Part shown: positions 27,458-40,100 of the stretch, in pieces
How positions within the stretch are numbered: position 1 is the stretch's first letter
Layout of the letters: each line of letters opens with the position of its first letter
DNA from: Colius striatus
Lineage: Eukaryota; Chordata; Aves; Coliiformes; Coliidae
DNA: 64,000 bases
NCBI RefSeq assembly: GCF_028858725.1
Contig: NC_084762.1
Location: forward strand, 6,829,374 to 6,893,373
Direction of reading: 5' to 3'
Notes under the pieces: model-generated
Databases searched by the model: none
The model's input: only the letters and a program-made list of their open reading frames with translations
Told to the model about the DNA's origin: nothing
Translations under genes and position numbers: made by a program

Positions 27458-29577
27458 GGCTTTGGTAGCCTCTGCTCCTGTTTGAGCTTCTTGCTATAAA
27501 GGAGCAAAGCAAACCCTGAGAACAGCCATCTTTTTTCTTCACCGGACCCAGGCCTGAGCAGCTCACCAGCTTTATCAAGAGGCAGTCTCTTTTCTGAGCA
27601 CAACTCGTGCCTGCTGCACACTTCAGAGCAGGAGCCAGCACCCAGAAGCCTGTGCCTGTTAGTGATGGGTCAGGAGGAAACTGGGCCCCTCCTGCCAGCT
27701 TCCCTCTTGCAAGAGGAGCACAGTGCAAGGCAGCAGCCCCTCGTAGCACAAGGTGCTTCCTAATTGATGTGCTGTATGACAGCCAAAATTCTGAGAGCCT
27801 TCCCCTCGAGGCTGAGGGGGCATCAGGACTCAACTGTAACATAGGATGAGGAAAGAACAACTGTCCCAAGGAATATATTTCATAAGATTCACATTAGTGC
27901 TTGCCTATTTTTGTCATCTTGTAAGAAAAGCACAGATGACTAGAAGGAAGAGTGGGCTTAACAAGGAGGGGGGTGGTGGGGAGAATGGCTGTTGTACATC
28001 TGTTTCTGTTAGCAGATTACAGCCCTTCCTTTCCTGCACGGTGAATTTGAGACTCAGCTAGGACTGAGGACTGGTAGAGATTAAACAACATATTGATTTT
28101 CTTCTATATTAAGTTGCTGATTGTGAATTATGATCAGAATAGACATTTTGCTCAACTGAACAATATTTTGAATCATTCCAAATCACCTCAGGAGTTTCTT
28201 TTCCTTTACAAAAAACCTAGTTCCTGGGGTCATAAAAGGATCAAAAAGTACTGTCTCTTTTTTTTTCTCCCTATCCTTTATGGATTTGGGGAAACACTCA
28301 AGAAATGGAACCACTGGGATGAATGTTTTCCTTCCTAGAGCTCCAGGAGAAGCCTCATTCCTGTGATGCAGCATTATCAGTTCGGAGGCAGCTTGTGCTG
28401 AGAGGTCTGTCTGCCCTTAGATACAAAGCATTGCTTAGAGTTGTGTTTGCAGTTCCTCCTGGAAACAAGGAGGGGGGGGGGGAAAGCCCATGAAAGCTCA
28501 AATTATTCATTCTTTTAAACATGCTTCTAGTAAAGATAAATGAAATAAGCTTTACAACAGCCTTCTCAGGCCTTACTATGCTTGGCATGCATGTTTCTGT
28601 AATCTCTCACAAAGCACAAAGGCACCTGAATTTCAACTTTTTGACATTGCTGCTGTTACCCCCTATCTTAGACTTCAGCTAAAATATGCCACACTCCAAA
28701 TCTGTAGCAGAGAGTCAGCTGAATCAGTGTCATCATCTACTGGGACATGAGGTGAATTGCTCTAGCATGCATGAATCAGTTTATAGAAACACTCTTCAAG
28801 GCTTAGGTGAAATACCCTTCACCAGACCCCTGGCTAGAAGTCAATTCTCCTCTTTTACTCTCTGAGTTCCAGTTTGGTTGCTCATCCAGCCCATCCCAAA
28901 GCATCAGTGTGGTGCTATGCAGGTGCTCATGGCAACCAGAGAAGTGCTCAGACCTCACTGGTGCCTCTTCTAGGGGAATGCAGCTGGTTTACTCTTGAAG
29001 CTCTGTACTGCTCAGCCTGCTACAAGTCCTTGGCTCCTGCATCTTGATGCTTACTTTTTTGTAGCTTAGTCCAGTTCACAATTACAGCTTAAGGTCTATT
29101 TTACAAACTGCAGTACACCAGACACTTCCAAATTGATTTACAGGCAGTAACTCTAGCATCTGTTAATAACTTATTGATTATTCTTGTGTATCTCCGTGTG
29201 GTCTCTCATAGATTCTTCAGGTTTAGATGACTTATCACGTTGGTATCACCCTTATCTTTCAAGATAAAGCTTGGTGCTGCCCCCCTGTGCCAGGTTCATA
29301 GGGAAGCTACATAACCATCCATGCTTAAATACAGAGACGAGAGGTATTGCTGCAGCGATATTGACAGAAAACATTCTCACTTGACAGAGCTGGGAATTCA
29401 CCCTTAAACAGCCAGAAGTAAGCCTGAAGTCCTCTTGAACGCTCAGATTTTATGATGTGTGGTTTTGAACTTGCTTGGGTTTTCACATTTAGGCCTGAAG
29501 ACATTCACAGTTGCTGAACTTCAGTCCTTGGTCCTTTACCTGCTCTGCCTTTCCTTAGCTCAGAGCTTTCCATCTCT
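27458..29577. other. Gene desert segment 1
   Basis: No coding pattern, RNA gene or recognisable transposon. A run of 11 G at 28472-28482 is the only simple-sequence feature. Confidence 0.6.
28472..28482. repeat. Poly-G run (11)
   Basis: Eleven consecutive G, likely polymorphic. Confidence 0.9.
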
Positions 29578-30062
29578 CTGGGGCAGCCTGTGTCAGGGCT
29601 CCCTCACCCTTAAAGAAGTTTTTCCTTGTGTTTAAGTGGAACTTTTTGTGTTCCAGCTTATGTCCATCACTCAACAGTGTCCTGTTGCTGGACACTACAG
29701 AAAAAAGTGTCACCCTCTTGACTTATAAGTGTTGATGAGATGCTCCCCTCAGTCTTCTTTTCTGCAGGCTAAATGGCCCCAGACCTTGCAGCCTTTCCTC
29801 GTAAGAGAATTGTTCTAGCTCTCTCATCATCTTGGTGGCTCTGTGCTGGACTCTGTCCATCAGTTCCCTGTCTCTCTTGAACTGGCGAGCCCAGAACTGG
29901 ACACGGGACTCCAGATGAGGCCTCACCAGGGCACAGCAGAGGGGGAGCAGAACCTCCCTTGACCTGCTGGACACACTCTTCTTTATGCCCCCCAGGACAC
30001 ACAGACCAAGCCACCTGCTTTTGCTGCACCTGCAGCCTTGTACAGCTTTAGAGGTCTCTTTC
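29578..30062 (-). mobile_element. CR1 fragment with end of ORF2
   Basis: A 485-bp reverse-complement CR1. The - strand still reads the decayed C-terminal part of the CR1 reverse-transcriptase ORF (LVRPHLESRVQFWARQFKRD, DRVQHRATKMMRELEQFSYE, GPFSLQKRRLRGA), then the 3' UTR. It lacks the usual 3' tail. Confidence 0.94.
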
Positions 30063-30667
30063 AAAAATGTGGCCTCCCATGCTCAGCACTATTAGTGCAG
30101 TGAATGATAGCTGTCCCTAGGTGTTGCCATTTCTTCTCATAAAGGTATGTGAAGCAAGCAACCTGAAACAACCCTTCAAAGGAAGTCCACAGGAAGAAGA
30201 AACTTAACTCATCCACCACAATTCATTCGGAAACAAGAGTCAGCAGATGCAACCACAGGCCAGGTTTTATAACAAGCTTAATAATCTGGGTGTGGATTTG
30301 CAAGTGCTGCCTACAAGCATCCTTCCTCTTGCTGGAGGATTAGCACAGGGGATTACTGATGCCCTTTGAAGAGATTGGCATATGCCCAGATGGTCACACC
30401 GTCTCAGGCTTCCCAAGTGTGTTGGGGTGGGGAGAAAGAGAACGCAATTACTCTTACCTCCAAACAAGAAGGGTTCCTTAGCCAAGCAAAAGAACCCATT
30501 TTGCTCAGCTTGTTGTTATTTTAGCAGCTCTGGCCCATCCTGCTGTGCATCCTCTAACATAAGCTTTGTCTCTTGTGGGGCACAGCCTTCCAAAGCAAGC
30601 AAGGGCTGGACTGTGGTGAAAAGGAAAAGCATCCACCCTCACCTGGCTTCACCAGGCACATCCATCC
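30063..30667. other. Gene desert segment 2
   Basis: Between two CR1 copies. Nothing recognised. Confidence 0.6.
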
Positions 30668-30772
30668 TAGATCCACCTGATCTAGGTGACCCTGCTTCTG
30701 CAGAGGGGTTGGACTAGGTGAACTCCAAAGGTCCCTTCCAACCCCTACCATTCCATGATTCTATGATCTTCC
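30668..30772 (+). mobile_element. CR1 3'-tail fragment
   Basis: GATCCACCTGATCTAGGTGA, GGGGTTGGACTAGGTGAACT, GGTCCCTTCCAACCCCTACC and ATTCTATGATC: a + strand CR1 tail. Confidence 0.94.
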
Positions 30773-33700
30773 AACCCCAGCACACACTTCCCTCCAAGCA
30801 CAGATGAAGAATAAGGTTCTTTTAACAGTTGTTTACTCCACTTTCCACTCAGGCAAAAGCCTCTCACGTGCTGTTCTTCATGCCTGTCAAATGCACTGTG
30901 CAGTGAAGTGTCTCACCTCAGCTGCAGCTCCTACCCACCACAGCAGAAGCAATGTCAAAACACTGCTAGGATGTATCTTAAGACAACAGCTCTGTTCACA
31001 CTTCAGCTCTTGGCAAAGCAAAAGCATGTCAACAATCAATCCAGGGTCCACCTAATCCATACACGCACTTGTAAGCTGTGTTAAAAGAGCTACTTTACAA
31101 CTGCAACATTTAAGCTGCAAACTCCAACATAGGAAAAGCCAGATGATTAGTTGAGGGTCCATGCTGCAGCCTCTCAGCTCTGTGGCATGCAGGGAGAACA
31201 GCAGTGTCCACACAACAGCCGGTTGTGCACATACATATTTTACATGGCAATGCAAAATGAGCTGAATTCAGATGCCACACACATGGCTGGGAATTACAAA
31301 ACTATCTGTAGGGCTGCCAGGCACCAGGATTACTCTGGGCTATTCCTGGCTCCCCAGGCAGAGTCTTAATGGGTATGACCATGATTACAAGCAGGATAAG
31401 CAAGAGCCCATGTCTGGAAGGGCTCCCTCTGAACAATCTGTGACTGCCTCTAGGGGACTTGGAGCTGTTTTGCCAGCCATACCTCCCATCCCAAATCTAG
31501 CAGGGACTCCCTTCTTGCTAAAGAGGAAGGATATTTACATGTCTTACAGGAATGGAGATGCAGGGATACTTTAACTCAGTCTTGCCTTTCCTAGGCTGTA
31601 GTTGGCTACGTAGGAAACCAGGAGGAATCAGGAAGAAACAGTGATTTAAACCAGATACTCTTGCTAAGTGTAGTAGTATCATCTCTGCTCAAAGCTCCTC
31701 ACTCAGTATGGGGAAATAAAGCAGCTGCTACTGTGTACCACTGAAAAATGCAAGATCCTACAAACCAGGCTTTATTTTTTTGCTTGCAGACATAAACTTC
31801 AGACATGAATCCCAGATCCAGGATCCCACTCCCTGATACTTGGGCTTTCCTCTCATTCCTCGTGGGATTGCTCAGGTGCAGTCACACAGGCTGCAGCTGC
31901 AGGGCAGGAGGCAGAGAGCTTTTTCTCTACCTTTTCAACCTCCTTGCCATGGGATCTGCAGGGGCAGCAGTGCAGCAAGCTGTAAACACACAGTTACTAA
32001 AAAAAAGCTTTAGCTGTGTCTCCTCTTGCTTATAGAAAGCAAGCCTGATTAAGTGTGTCATTGTGGGTTTTTTCCTGCATGACCCTGTGGTGCAGAAGGT
32101 TGCACCCAGGTTGTGTCACTGCTTACAGCCTGGTCATACTGATAAACAATAAGGCCACCACCAGTTTACCCCAGTAAAGGGATACTTGGCATAAGAGCTA
32201 AATGCCAATCAGTCCTTTCTGAGAAATCCTAGCTGCCCATGGCAGCTGTGAAACTCAAAAGGTGTCTGGTACCAATGCTGCTCGTGCAAAGGGGCAAAGC
32301 TGCCCTGGGCAGGAGACAGTGGTCTCTCCAAACACCCCAGGAGGCTTTCACAGAGGCTTGTGTTAAACAGACAGAAGAGGAAAGGGAGGTTTTGGGATGG
32401 GAACAGCTCTGGAAACTTTCCCTTGCTACAGCCCAGCACCAGCTGAGGTTAGAAGTGGTGCAGCAAAGCCTCACAGCACAGGCTGCTGCCACAAAGCTCA
32501 TCCAGATGTGCTCACATTCCTCAAAGAAAGTGTCCCACAGCTTTGTGCTACCCTGGCTCTTCTTTGTGACACCCATGCCTGCTGCAGGCAGTGGTAGGGA
32601 GTCTCATGCCTGGGAAAGGCATAACAACACAGCTGCAGTGATATTTCAGTAACAGAACAGTTGCACAAGCCCTTTCCTTCTGGAGGGGTCTGTTGTCTTT
32701 ACAGCACCAGGATTAGCCCTCAAACTCCTCCCAGTGTGAACCTGGAATGTGTCCATCACCTTGCCTTTTCCCATTTTATTTGGGAGTTTTCCTTCACAAC
32801 CCCACAAGGAACCCTGGAAACCTCCCCTCTCCCTTTCCCACCCTTCCAGGGAACCCACACAGCTTCTAGGAGCAGATAAGGCCGGCAGAGCCCAGGGCTG
32901 TGGGCAGGTGCCTACAGTCTGGCAGCAAGAAGGTGGGCAAGAGAGACACAGCAGCTCTCCCAGCCAGCCCAAGCCATGCAGTGCCTTACTGCCAGCCAAA
33001 ATGGAAATGCTTTCAGGCTGATGTTTGCATCTTTCCTCTCTGGGGCTATGAAACAGATACAGCAAGATTTGGAGTGGAAGGACTCGTGCCAAACTCGAGA
33101 GTGAAGGCACCAGGAGACAGGCAGCTGGCAAATGCCACATGTGCCATGAGCAGTTCTGCAAAAACCCTCATTTCCTGCAGTGAGTAAGTGGACTTTTTGA
33201 GCTTTGAAAATGAACATCTCAACTTAGGAACACTCCTGTGCTTGTCAATGGCTTGGCTTATTGCAACACTACTTCAGACAACACAGGATATTAGAACTTG
33301 TCAATTATCCTTTGATTTTTTGGGTTTTTTTTCCCCCACCTCAGTCTGAATTGTGATTTGTTTAAAGCCCAGGGGATTTCACAGGACTCTGTTGATTATA
33401 ACAAAATGACAGTGGAAGAGACACGAGGTTCCTTCAAGCTTGGCATTGCTCTCTTGTTTCTGAACTGCTGCTTCTAAAAACACCTTCCCCACAGCAGCAA
33501 TTCCCCAGGCCATCATTCTCTAGCTCTTGCTCAGAGCCTAACATTATAAGAACCACCAAAACAATTTCCAGAAACAAAAGGTGCCTCCAGGTTCATCTAT
33601 CTGGAGAGATTTTTCAGGAGGCTCCTAGGAATTTTCCAATATCTCTTCATTTCCCTTCTTCTGCCTCACACCTGACCTGAGTAAGTTGGAAGCCAGAGGT

Positions 33701-35039
33701 TCTGAAATTGAGGAGAAAATCCCCACAGAACTGAGACAGCTTTTTGAAATATTAAACATAGATCAAATGGGTATTTATAAATTATATCTATATACATACA
33801 CTGACCTTTTAAATAGATATGTATGAATGAATGTGCATATATGCAGAAAAGGTCAACATTATGATTAAAGAGCCTCAATATTTTTAGCTGTTCTGTCTAA
33901 TTGAGGAAAAATTTTTAGCAGAGGTCACTTTGGAAGGCAGTTCAAGCTTGTAATCATTCCCTTCTTCTGCAGGTTTTATAGGCTTACCGGTAGAAACCTT
34001 TCAGCTTTGGAGAAAATCCTCACACACCCTTTCTTTTCCCCACTAAGCCTGGTAAATTCCAACCCCCACTCTTTGTAACAGGATGTTTTACTTTTAATTA
34101 GTGAGGAGAGGGGAAACAATTGCAGATTACAGTATGATTTTCTCCCAACAACCCTAATTTAAAGTGAACTAAAGGGCCTGTGTGAGACCAATTAAGGAAA
34201 GAAAAAAAAAGTGAGGTGGGTAACAGATGGTCCTACAGTTAAGGGAAGCTCTGAAGTGAGCTCAGACTAAGCTATTAGAGCCTTCCAAATAAATAGACCA
34301 AAATAGCCACTGCTAAATCCTGGGATACTTATCAAATACACAAATCTATCTGTAAATGAAACTGTGCTTCTACTAAAGGCAAGACTAAAATGTAAGCCCC
34401 CTTTATTCTTCCTATCACCATGAGTATCCATGAAAGCAAAGAGCAATGCATGTTTGAAGTGCCAATAGTGAACTTCTGTAACATACTTTTGTCCTGTCAG
34501 CCCCATACAGATGTGAAACCAAGAAATGCTTGGTTTGTCCTTCTTACTACAATGCAGAAAGATCTGGTTGCAGTTAATCTTGCTTGTATTGCTATATTCA
34601 CACCTCATCAAGGGTCCCTCTCCAACGAAGCAACCAATACACACATTTAGCTTCAAACAGGCCTTGCTTCCAAGCTGTGCTGACTTCAAATCCATGGGAA
34701 GAGCTACATCCTGACAGCACTTGCTGGAGCATGTCTGGGTGCAACCTGCCAGCTTTTGGATGTTCTGAGATCCCTGGGAGAGCTGCAGGCTGCATGGGCA
34801 GAAGCACGACTCTGCCACCACTGACTCTGCCCGAGGATGAGCCTTTTGATTTTGAATGAAGTCTGTACTTTTCCCTCCTACTGCAAACATAAGAGAGTCA
34901 GTGCCACGTGCCAAACCTTGAAAACTCCTCTTGTTGCACCTTTTTTTACCAGTTTCCTAAAGATGTGAGGTTACTGTGGCCATATTTAGTATATCACTGT
35001 TTTACCTCTTTCTGCCAAAGAAACCAGAGGCAGGATTTG
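30773..35039. other. Gene desert segment 3, with unsupported long frames
   Basis: No recognisable gene. GC content rises at about 32.2-33.2 kb, where a 137-codon frame (32239-32652 +) and a 171-codon frame (32646-33161 -) occur, plus a 215-codon frame at 34267-34914 -. None resembles a family I know. A short AT-rich patch lies at about 33770-33845. Confidence 0.5.
34267..34914 (-). other. 215-codon open frame, unknown
   Basis: ATG to stop, 215 codons, in ordinary AT-leaning sequence where stops should occur about every 18 codons. It is Cys-rich (a CTQTCSSKCCQ patch) with an aromatic C-terminus. No domain, signal peptide or Kozak support is recognised, and no flanking exon is evident. It could be chance, a lncRNA or an old transposon remnant. 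Confidence 0.15.
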
Positions 35040-35460
35040 CATTTAAAGTTGACCAAGTGGAGAAATGGGCTGCAAAAACAAAGGAGGATGAAGTTTTGTC
35101 AAGGCAAATGCAAAGCATTACCTTTGTGTAGGAATAACCAATTTAAGGAGTAAAAATTGGGACTACATATCTAGGAAGTGATAAAGAGCAGGTTCTGGGT
35201 ATTACAGTGGACCATAAACTCAACACAAGCCTGTGGCAGGCTGCTGTGCAATAGGGAAGCACTATACAGGACTGTATTAAAAGGACACTAGCCAACAAGA
35301 CCTACAGGAGCTCCTGCAAGTACTTCTTATGCTCTGTTGAGCAGTTTTAAGGTCACTACTGGAGGTATATGCCTTAAAAATGAAAGTGATCTGGGAGAAA
35401 CTGAAGTCAGAGAAGGGTGTGGAAACTCCAGGGCTGTGAACAAGTAGGTACAGATTAGCT
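35040..35460 (+). mobile_element. Old, degenerate CR1 (ORF2 region)
   Basis: Resembles the internal CR1 stretch: CAAGGCAAATGCAAAGCATT, then GAGCAGGTTCTGGGTATTAC and AGTGGACCATAAACTCAACA. Frameshifted and far more diverged than the other copies, so older. Confidence 0.7.
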
Positions 35461-37048
35461 AAACACTAAACTGACATCAATAATGTTTTCTCCTGTGCTC
35501 TGGCAGATGGCATCTTGGAGTTCACATCAGCTCAGCTGTGAGCAACTATAAAACACATGTTCACAGGAGAATGTGTCTTCACACACTAAAGCTGTGCATG
35601 GAAGCCCTTGCTTTTAGCTGGTGGTCAGAGCTCACTATCTTTGTACCCATGTGTTTGAACTTCAGAAGACAGTGTTACCCAGTGAACTGGTGTTAAGGGG
35701 CCAGAGACTCCCTTAAGTTCAAGGGAAAAGCCCTGAGAGCGGGAGAAAATGCACAGTCACAAAGAATCTCTTCTCTCATAGAAACCTGGAAGCAGCACCA
35801 GGGAATAATCTTATGGAAAAAGAAAGCAATGTTTTAAATCACCTGGGCATTTGTTTTTTAACATGGAAAGCCTTTAGACATCAAAAGCATCCTATGGCAG
35901 GTCCCTGTCAGCTCTCCTTTCTCCATGTCTCAGTTTGCAATTTGGAGGCAATAAGGAAGGCTGTTGTATGGCTCCTCTGTGCAGGCATTTTTGGCAGGGG
36001 CCTTTCCTGAGCTCCCCTGTGATGGATTTCATCACTCCTCTGCAAAACACCATGCAGTTAAAATGCAAAGGAGCATCAACACAGATTAACTAATGAGATT
36101 ATGCTCTTGATTTCCCTAATGGAGAAGGGTCATGAAGGTCAGGGATGTTCCTGCCTGGCCACGCATTGCTAGAGAGAGACTTCCACAAAACCAACAAACC
36201 AGTTTCTTATTGTGCTACCTGAGTCCCTCACAGACATGCTTGGCTTTACCCTTCTCATTTTCTTGCAGGAGGGGAAATGTGATTGCAATTAATCTTACCC
36301 AACAAACAGCAGAGCCAAAGAGACAGCAGGGTATCCTGAAGGCAGTGATGCAGCTGGGCAGCAGAGGCAGCATGAGAGTTCAGTCTGACCTGATTGGGAC
36401 TCCCCTAGGGGTGTTGCTTCAGGTGCAGGTTGCTCACATCTCCCTTTGCAGCTGTGAGTAAATAGCACCATACATATCCATAAAGAAAGCACTGGTTCAG
36501 CTCTTGCCTACCTCTACCGTCACAGATCGTAAGTATTGTCATGACTTTTGCAAATGAGTCAGATTCTGTGTTCCAGTGATGTCAATGTCTACTCCTCTCA
36601 TGCTTCTGCAAGCAAAGCAGCCCTCTGGCTATCTCACACTGGAAAGGAGGCATTTTGATAGCAAAAATGACTTGGCAAGCAGCATTGCTACTGTATACAT
36701 CAGGCTGAGCTGGGGGTAAGGAGAAAAGCAAGTGTAGTGTTGCACAGTATGAGTAGTACTCTGAGCTTTTATCTTCAATATATGTAGTAGTAAAGTAACC
36801 TTTAAGAGCTGTTACAAGAGAAAAAGGATATTCTTTCATGTATACATGCATAGAAAGAATGAAAACCAACCTATCACCATGCAGCACAAAGTGAATTACA
36901 GTCAACACAGATTTTTACAGGGAAAAGAGATAGGTTTTATACCTGCACTTTCATTGAAGAGACTACTAAGGGATAAACTAAGGGATCATGCTCACCTTAG
37001 CTCCTTATTCCTTTAAATTGCATGTAGTTTTAAGCTGCTATATGTATT
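35461..37048. other. Gene desert segment 4
   Basis: No exon, RNA or repeat that I can support. Confidence 0.6.
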
Positions 37049-37145
37049 CACAGAATCTTAAAGTTTGGAAGGGACCTCAAAGGATCATCCAATGCAACAT
37101 CCCTGCCAGAGCAGGACCACCTAGAGTGAGTCACACAGGAACTCA
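37049..37145 (-). mobile_element. CR1 3'-tail fragment
   Basis: CACAGAATCTTAAAGTTTGG, AAGGGACCTCAAAGGATCAT and GGACCACCTAGAGTGAGTC: a reverse-complement CR1 tail. Confidence 0.92.
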
Positions 37146-40100
37146 TTCAGGCAGGTATTCCTGTCTTTACTTTTCACTGGTCATGTTGGAAGGTAAACTT
37201 GCCCTAGAATAATTCTCACCTGTGAGTAGCACAAAGGCTAATACCAAGACCTTTGCTCTTTTTAAGCTGTGGTAGCCAATATGACTGCTTTTTAGCTAGT
37301 TCAAAATATGTTCAACTGTTTTGCTATCTCTTTTTGAAGCTTGTTATTTCCCAGCTGGGAATATAGCAGACTGTGGGCTGAGGCAGCTGGCAGATGGACA
37401 GAGAGGAAGAACTGCCATCCCTCAAGAGGCTTCACCCACACTCACTGGGGACTTGGTTTCCTCAAAGCAATGCCCCAGTTTAGGTTATCTGGAAGCAAAT
37501 CAGTTCTGAAGAAGTCTTATGATACCCAGTGCTAAAAGAAACAGAGTCAAGAGCTCTAAGATGTACTGCTACATCTCACTCACCTTTAGAGCAGCAAAAG
37601 CCTCTACAATACCCGAGAAGTTAACACCAATTTTATCACAAAGACACTCTTTTCTCTCTGCACACTTCATTTTCTTATGTTTTAAGTTATGCACTTTCAG
37701 AACTAATGGAAAAACCCACACAGCTCATTTGCATTTTAGCATGATAGCTGCATCAAATGCCTGATACAGTAGAAACACCAGATACTCCAGCTCAGCTTTT
37801 TTGGGGGGGAGAATGCTACTAAATTATGGTTGTTATTTTAGACTACTAGTCAGATTGGTTCTTTAGAGGCTTCTGTCTGTCCAGTCAGAAGGCAGAAGCT
37901 ACAGGCACTTCAGGTAAGTTCAACTTTCAGTGCTCTGAGTGCAGCTGCCATCTGTAAGCAGCCATTTCCAAACAAAGGGAAAAGCACAGTATACCCTTGG
38001 AGACCTCCTGGGGTTTACAGAGTCGTCACAACAGTATTCACTCAGCAATCACAGTGAGTTATTGGAGTTGCCCTACGCTGCCCTACTCTTCCTAAAGTGA
38101 AAGCTTCCTCAACTTTACAAGAAAATGCAGCATATTAGCTAAAAAGGTAAGAAATGAGCACTGGGCTCTCCCAGGCAATTTTCAGTTGTGCTGTAGGAAG
38201 GCCATAGCCCTGTGACTGACTGCTCCCATGCAACTGCCTGCATAGCACTGCATACAGATTAAGAAGTGCACTCATACACTGTAAATTACAGGACTAGAGC
38301 CTTAGACTTTAAATCCTTCACCACAGGAGTACCCTTTTAGCAGGAATTATATGCAATGCATAATAAAAGCCTTATGCATAGCATAATAATGACCTACTAT
38401 GTTGACCCATTATTCCTGATGGTCATATTAACAGTTTGCTTTATGCCAAAATCTCTAGAAGGCACTAAAGTATTTTCCTTTGCTATCCTAACCTCAGGCA
38501 CAAATATTGTATATACCTAAAACCTTGGGGGAAAAATAGCAATACATAGGCATTCTTCATCCTCTTATTAAAAGGTACTTTCTTAGGGGAAGGTTAATTA
38601 TTTAACAAGCAATTCAATTCACCTCATCAACCCACTTTGCTTGTTCTTCTGCAGCTGGCTACTCCAGGCTGCTGTGCCTGCTCCCATAATGCCAGCTCCA
38701 TGCAGCCTCAGTGTACTCATCTGCTACAGCCATGGCAGGAATGGATTTAAGAGGAAGAAGTCTTCCCCGTTTAGCACTGTCTGATGCAATCTTACAGTGT
38801 TGAAAGAGAGGAGAGTAACAGGAGGAGGGACTCTCAAATGGTCAGTTTAGGATTGCATCTGATCTCATGTAAAAATATAAAGAAAACATGTTTCCTTGTA
38901 GCAGGATCCTACTACAATGAGGTGCCTGAGCCCTTGCAGCTGTGCAGAGACACATCATACAGGTGACAGTCAACAAAATGGACAGAGAAAACAAGAGGGC
39001 AGTGATAGCCCCAAGTATATTCCTGAGGAACAGACCCTCTTCCCAGAATTGTAGCTCTGCATCCCACCTGCTGACTTCTCTCCCATCTGATCCTTCCAAC
39101 ACCTGGTTAAATAAAAGTGAATCATTATTCTCTTTTACCTTCCCAGACATCTTTTCCTAAGTCTTTCCTGATCAGTCTGAGCAAATCCCCATCCTGGGGG
39201 GGTTCCCATTACTGGGAAAAAAGACTATTTTTTAGGCCTCTCCTTTGTATTTGAGTGTAGGAGCTTGAATCCCAGTTTGATCTCGCTGATATGTCCAAAT
39301 GCCCATTGTCAGAGCTGTGCATCAACGTTTCTGGAGAGGGTGCTTGAACTCTTACTGTATTCAGGACCCAATAGGCTGCTGAGTGTGCAAAAGGGAGCTT
39401 AAACATAGCAGCATAAGAATAGCTGCACTGCATCAAGACCAACAGTCTGTCTGAAAGTGTCCTCTACCACATGCCTATAGGGAAGCATAGGGGCTGGGCA
39501 AGCAGGTAGAGGTACTAAAGCAGCAGAGAAAGTCTCCTTAAGTCACTTTCCAACCCCTCTGCCCAGCCATAGATTCAGCCTGGGATGACTTAGGATTTAT
39601 CCACAAATCCAGCTTCTTTGACCACGTGGATCATTCAGGGTTTACTGACAGCCATTAAAGCCAAAGGAGTGAAATGTTTTCTCTTTTAGAGCTATCCTTA
39701 GGGTATTTAATTAGAAACAGGTTCCTGACCAAAAGAATTCCATCAGATTATCTTTCATGAAAGCATTACTGTGAAAGAATGTAATTGCTTGGGGAAGATT
39801 TATCCCATAAAATGTTCTTCTATTATAAAAGCCATTTATTTTCATGTTCCATGTATTCTACCAAGCAATGAAGGACCATAACTGTGTGTATGGCTGGTTT
39901 TTAAACTCATCATTATAGTATTTTAAGATGATTTGACAAAAATCATATTTTTGGCTTCTTCATTAAGGCAGAAATTAAGCTCTTGTCTCTCAAGGAAGGC
40001 TCTGATGACCAGGTTAATACTGAATCATCACTCACTTTCTTGAGAACAGAGTAAAACAGAAAAGAAGATGCAAAGAGCTTATATATGTCAGAGTTTGTTT

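Noticed and set aside
27240-27869. 209-codon - strand frame
   Set aside because: Half of it is the antisense of a CR1 element; the remainder has no recognisable features.
29723-30064. 113-codon - strand frame as a gene
   Set aside because: It is the decayed C-terminal part of the CR1 reverse-transcriptase ORF, already annotated as the transposon.
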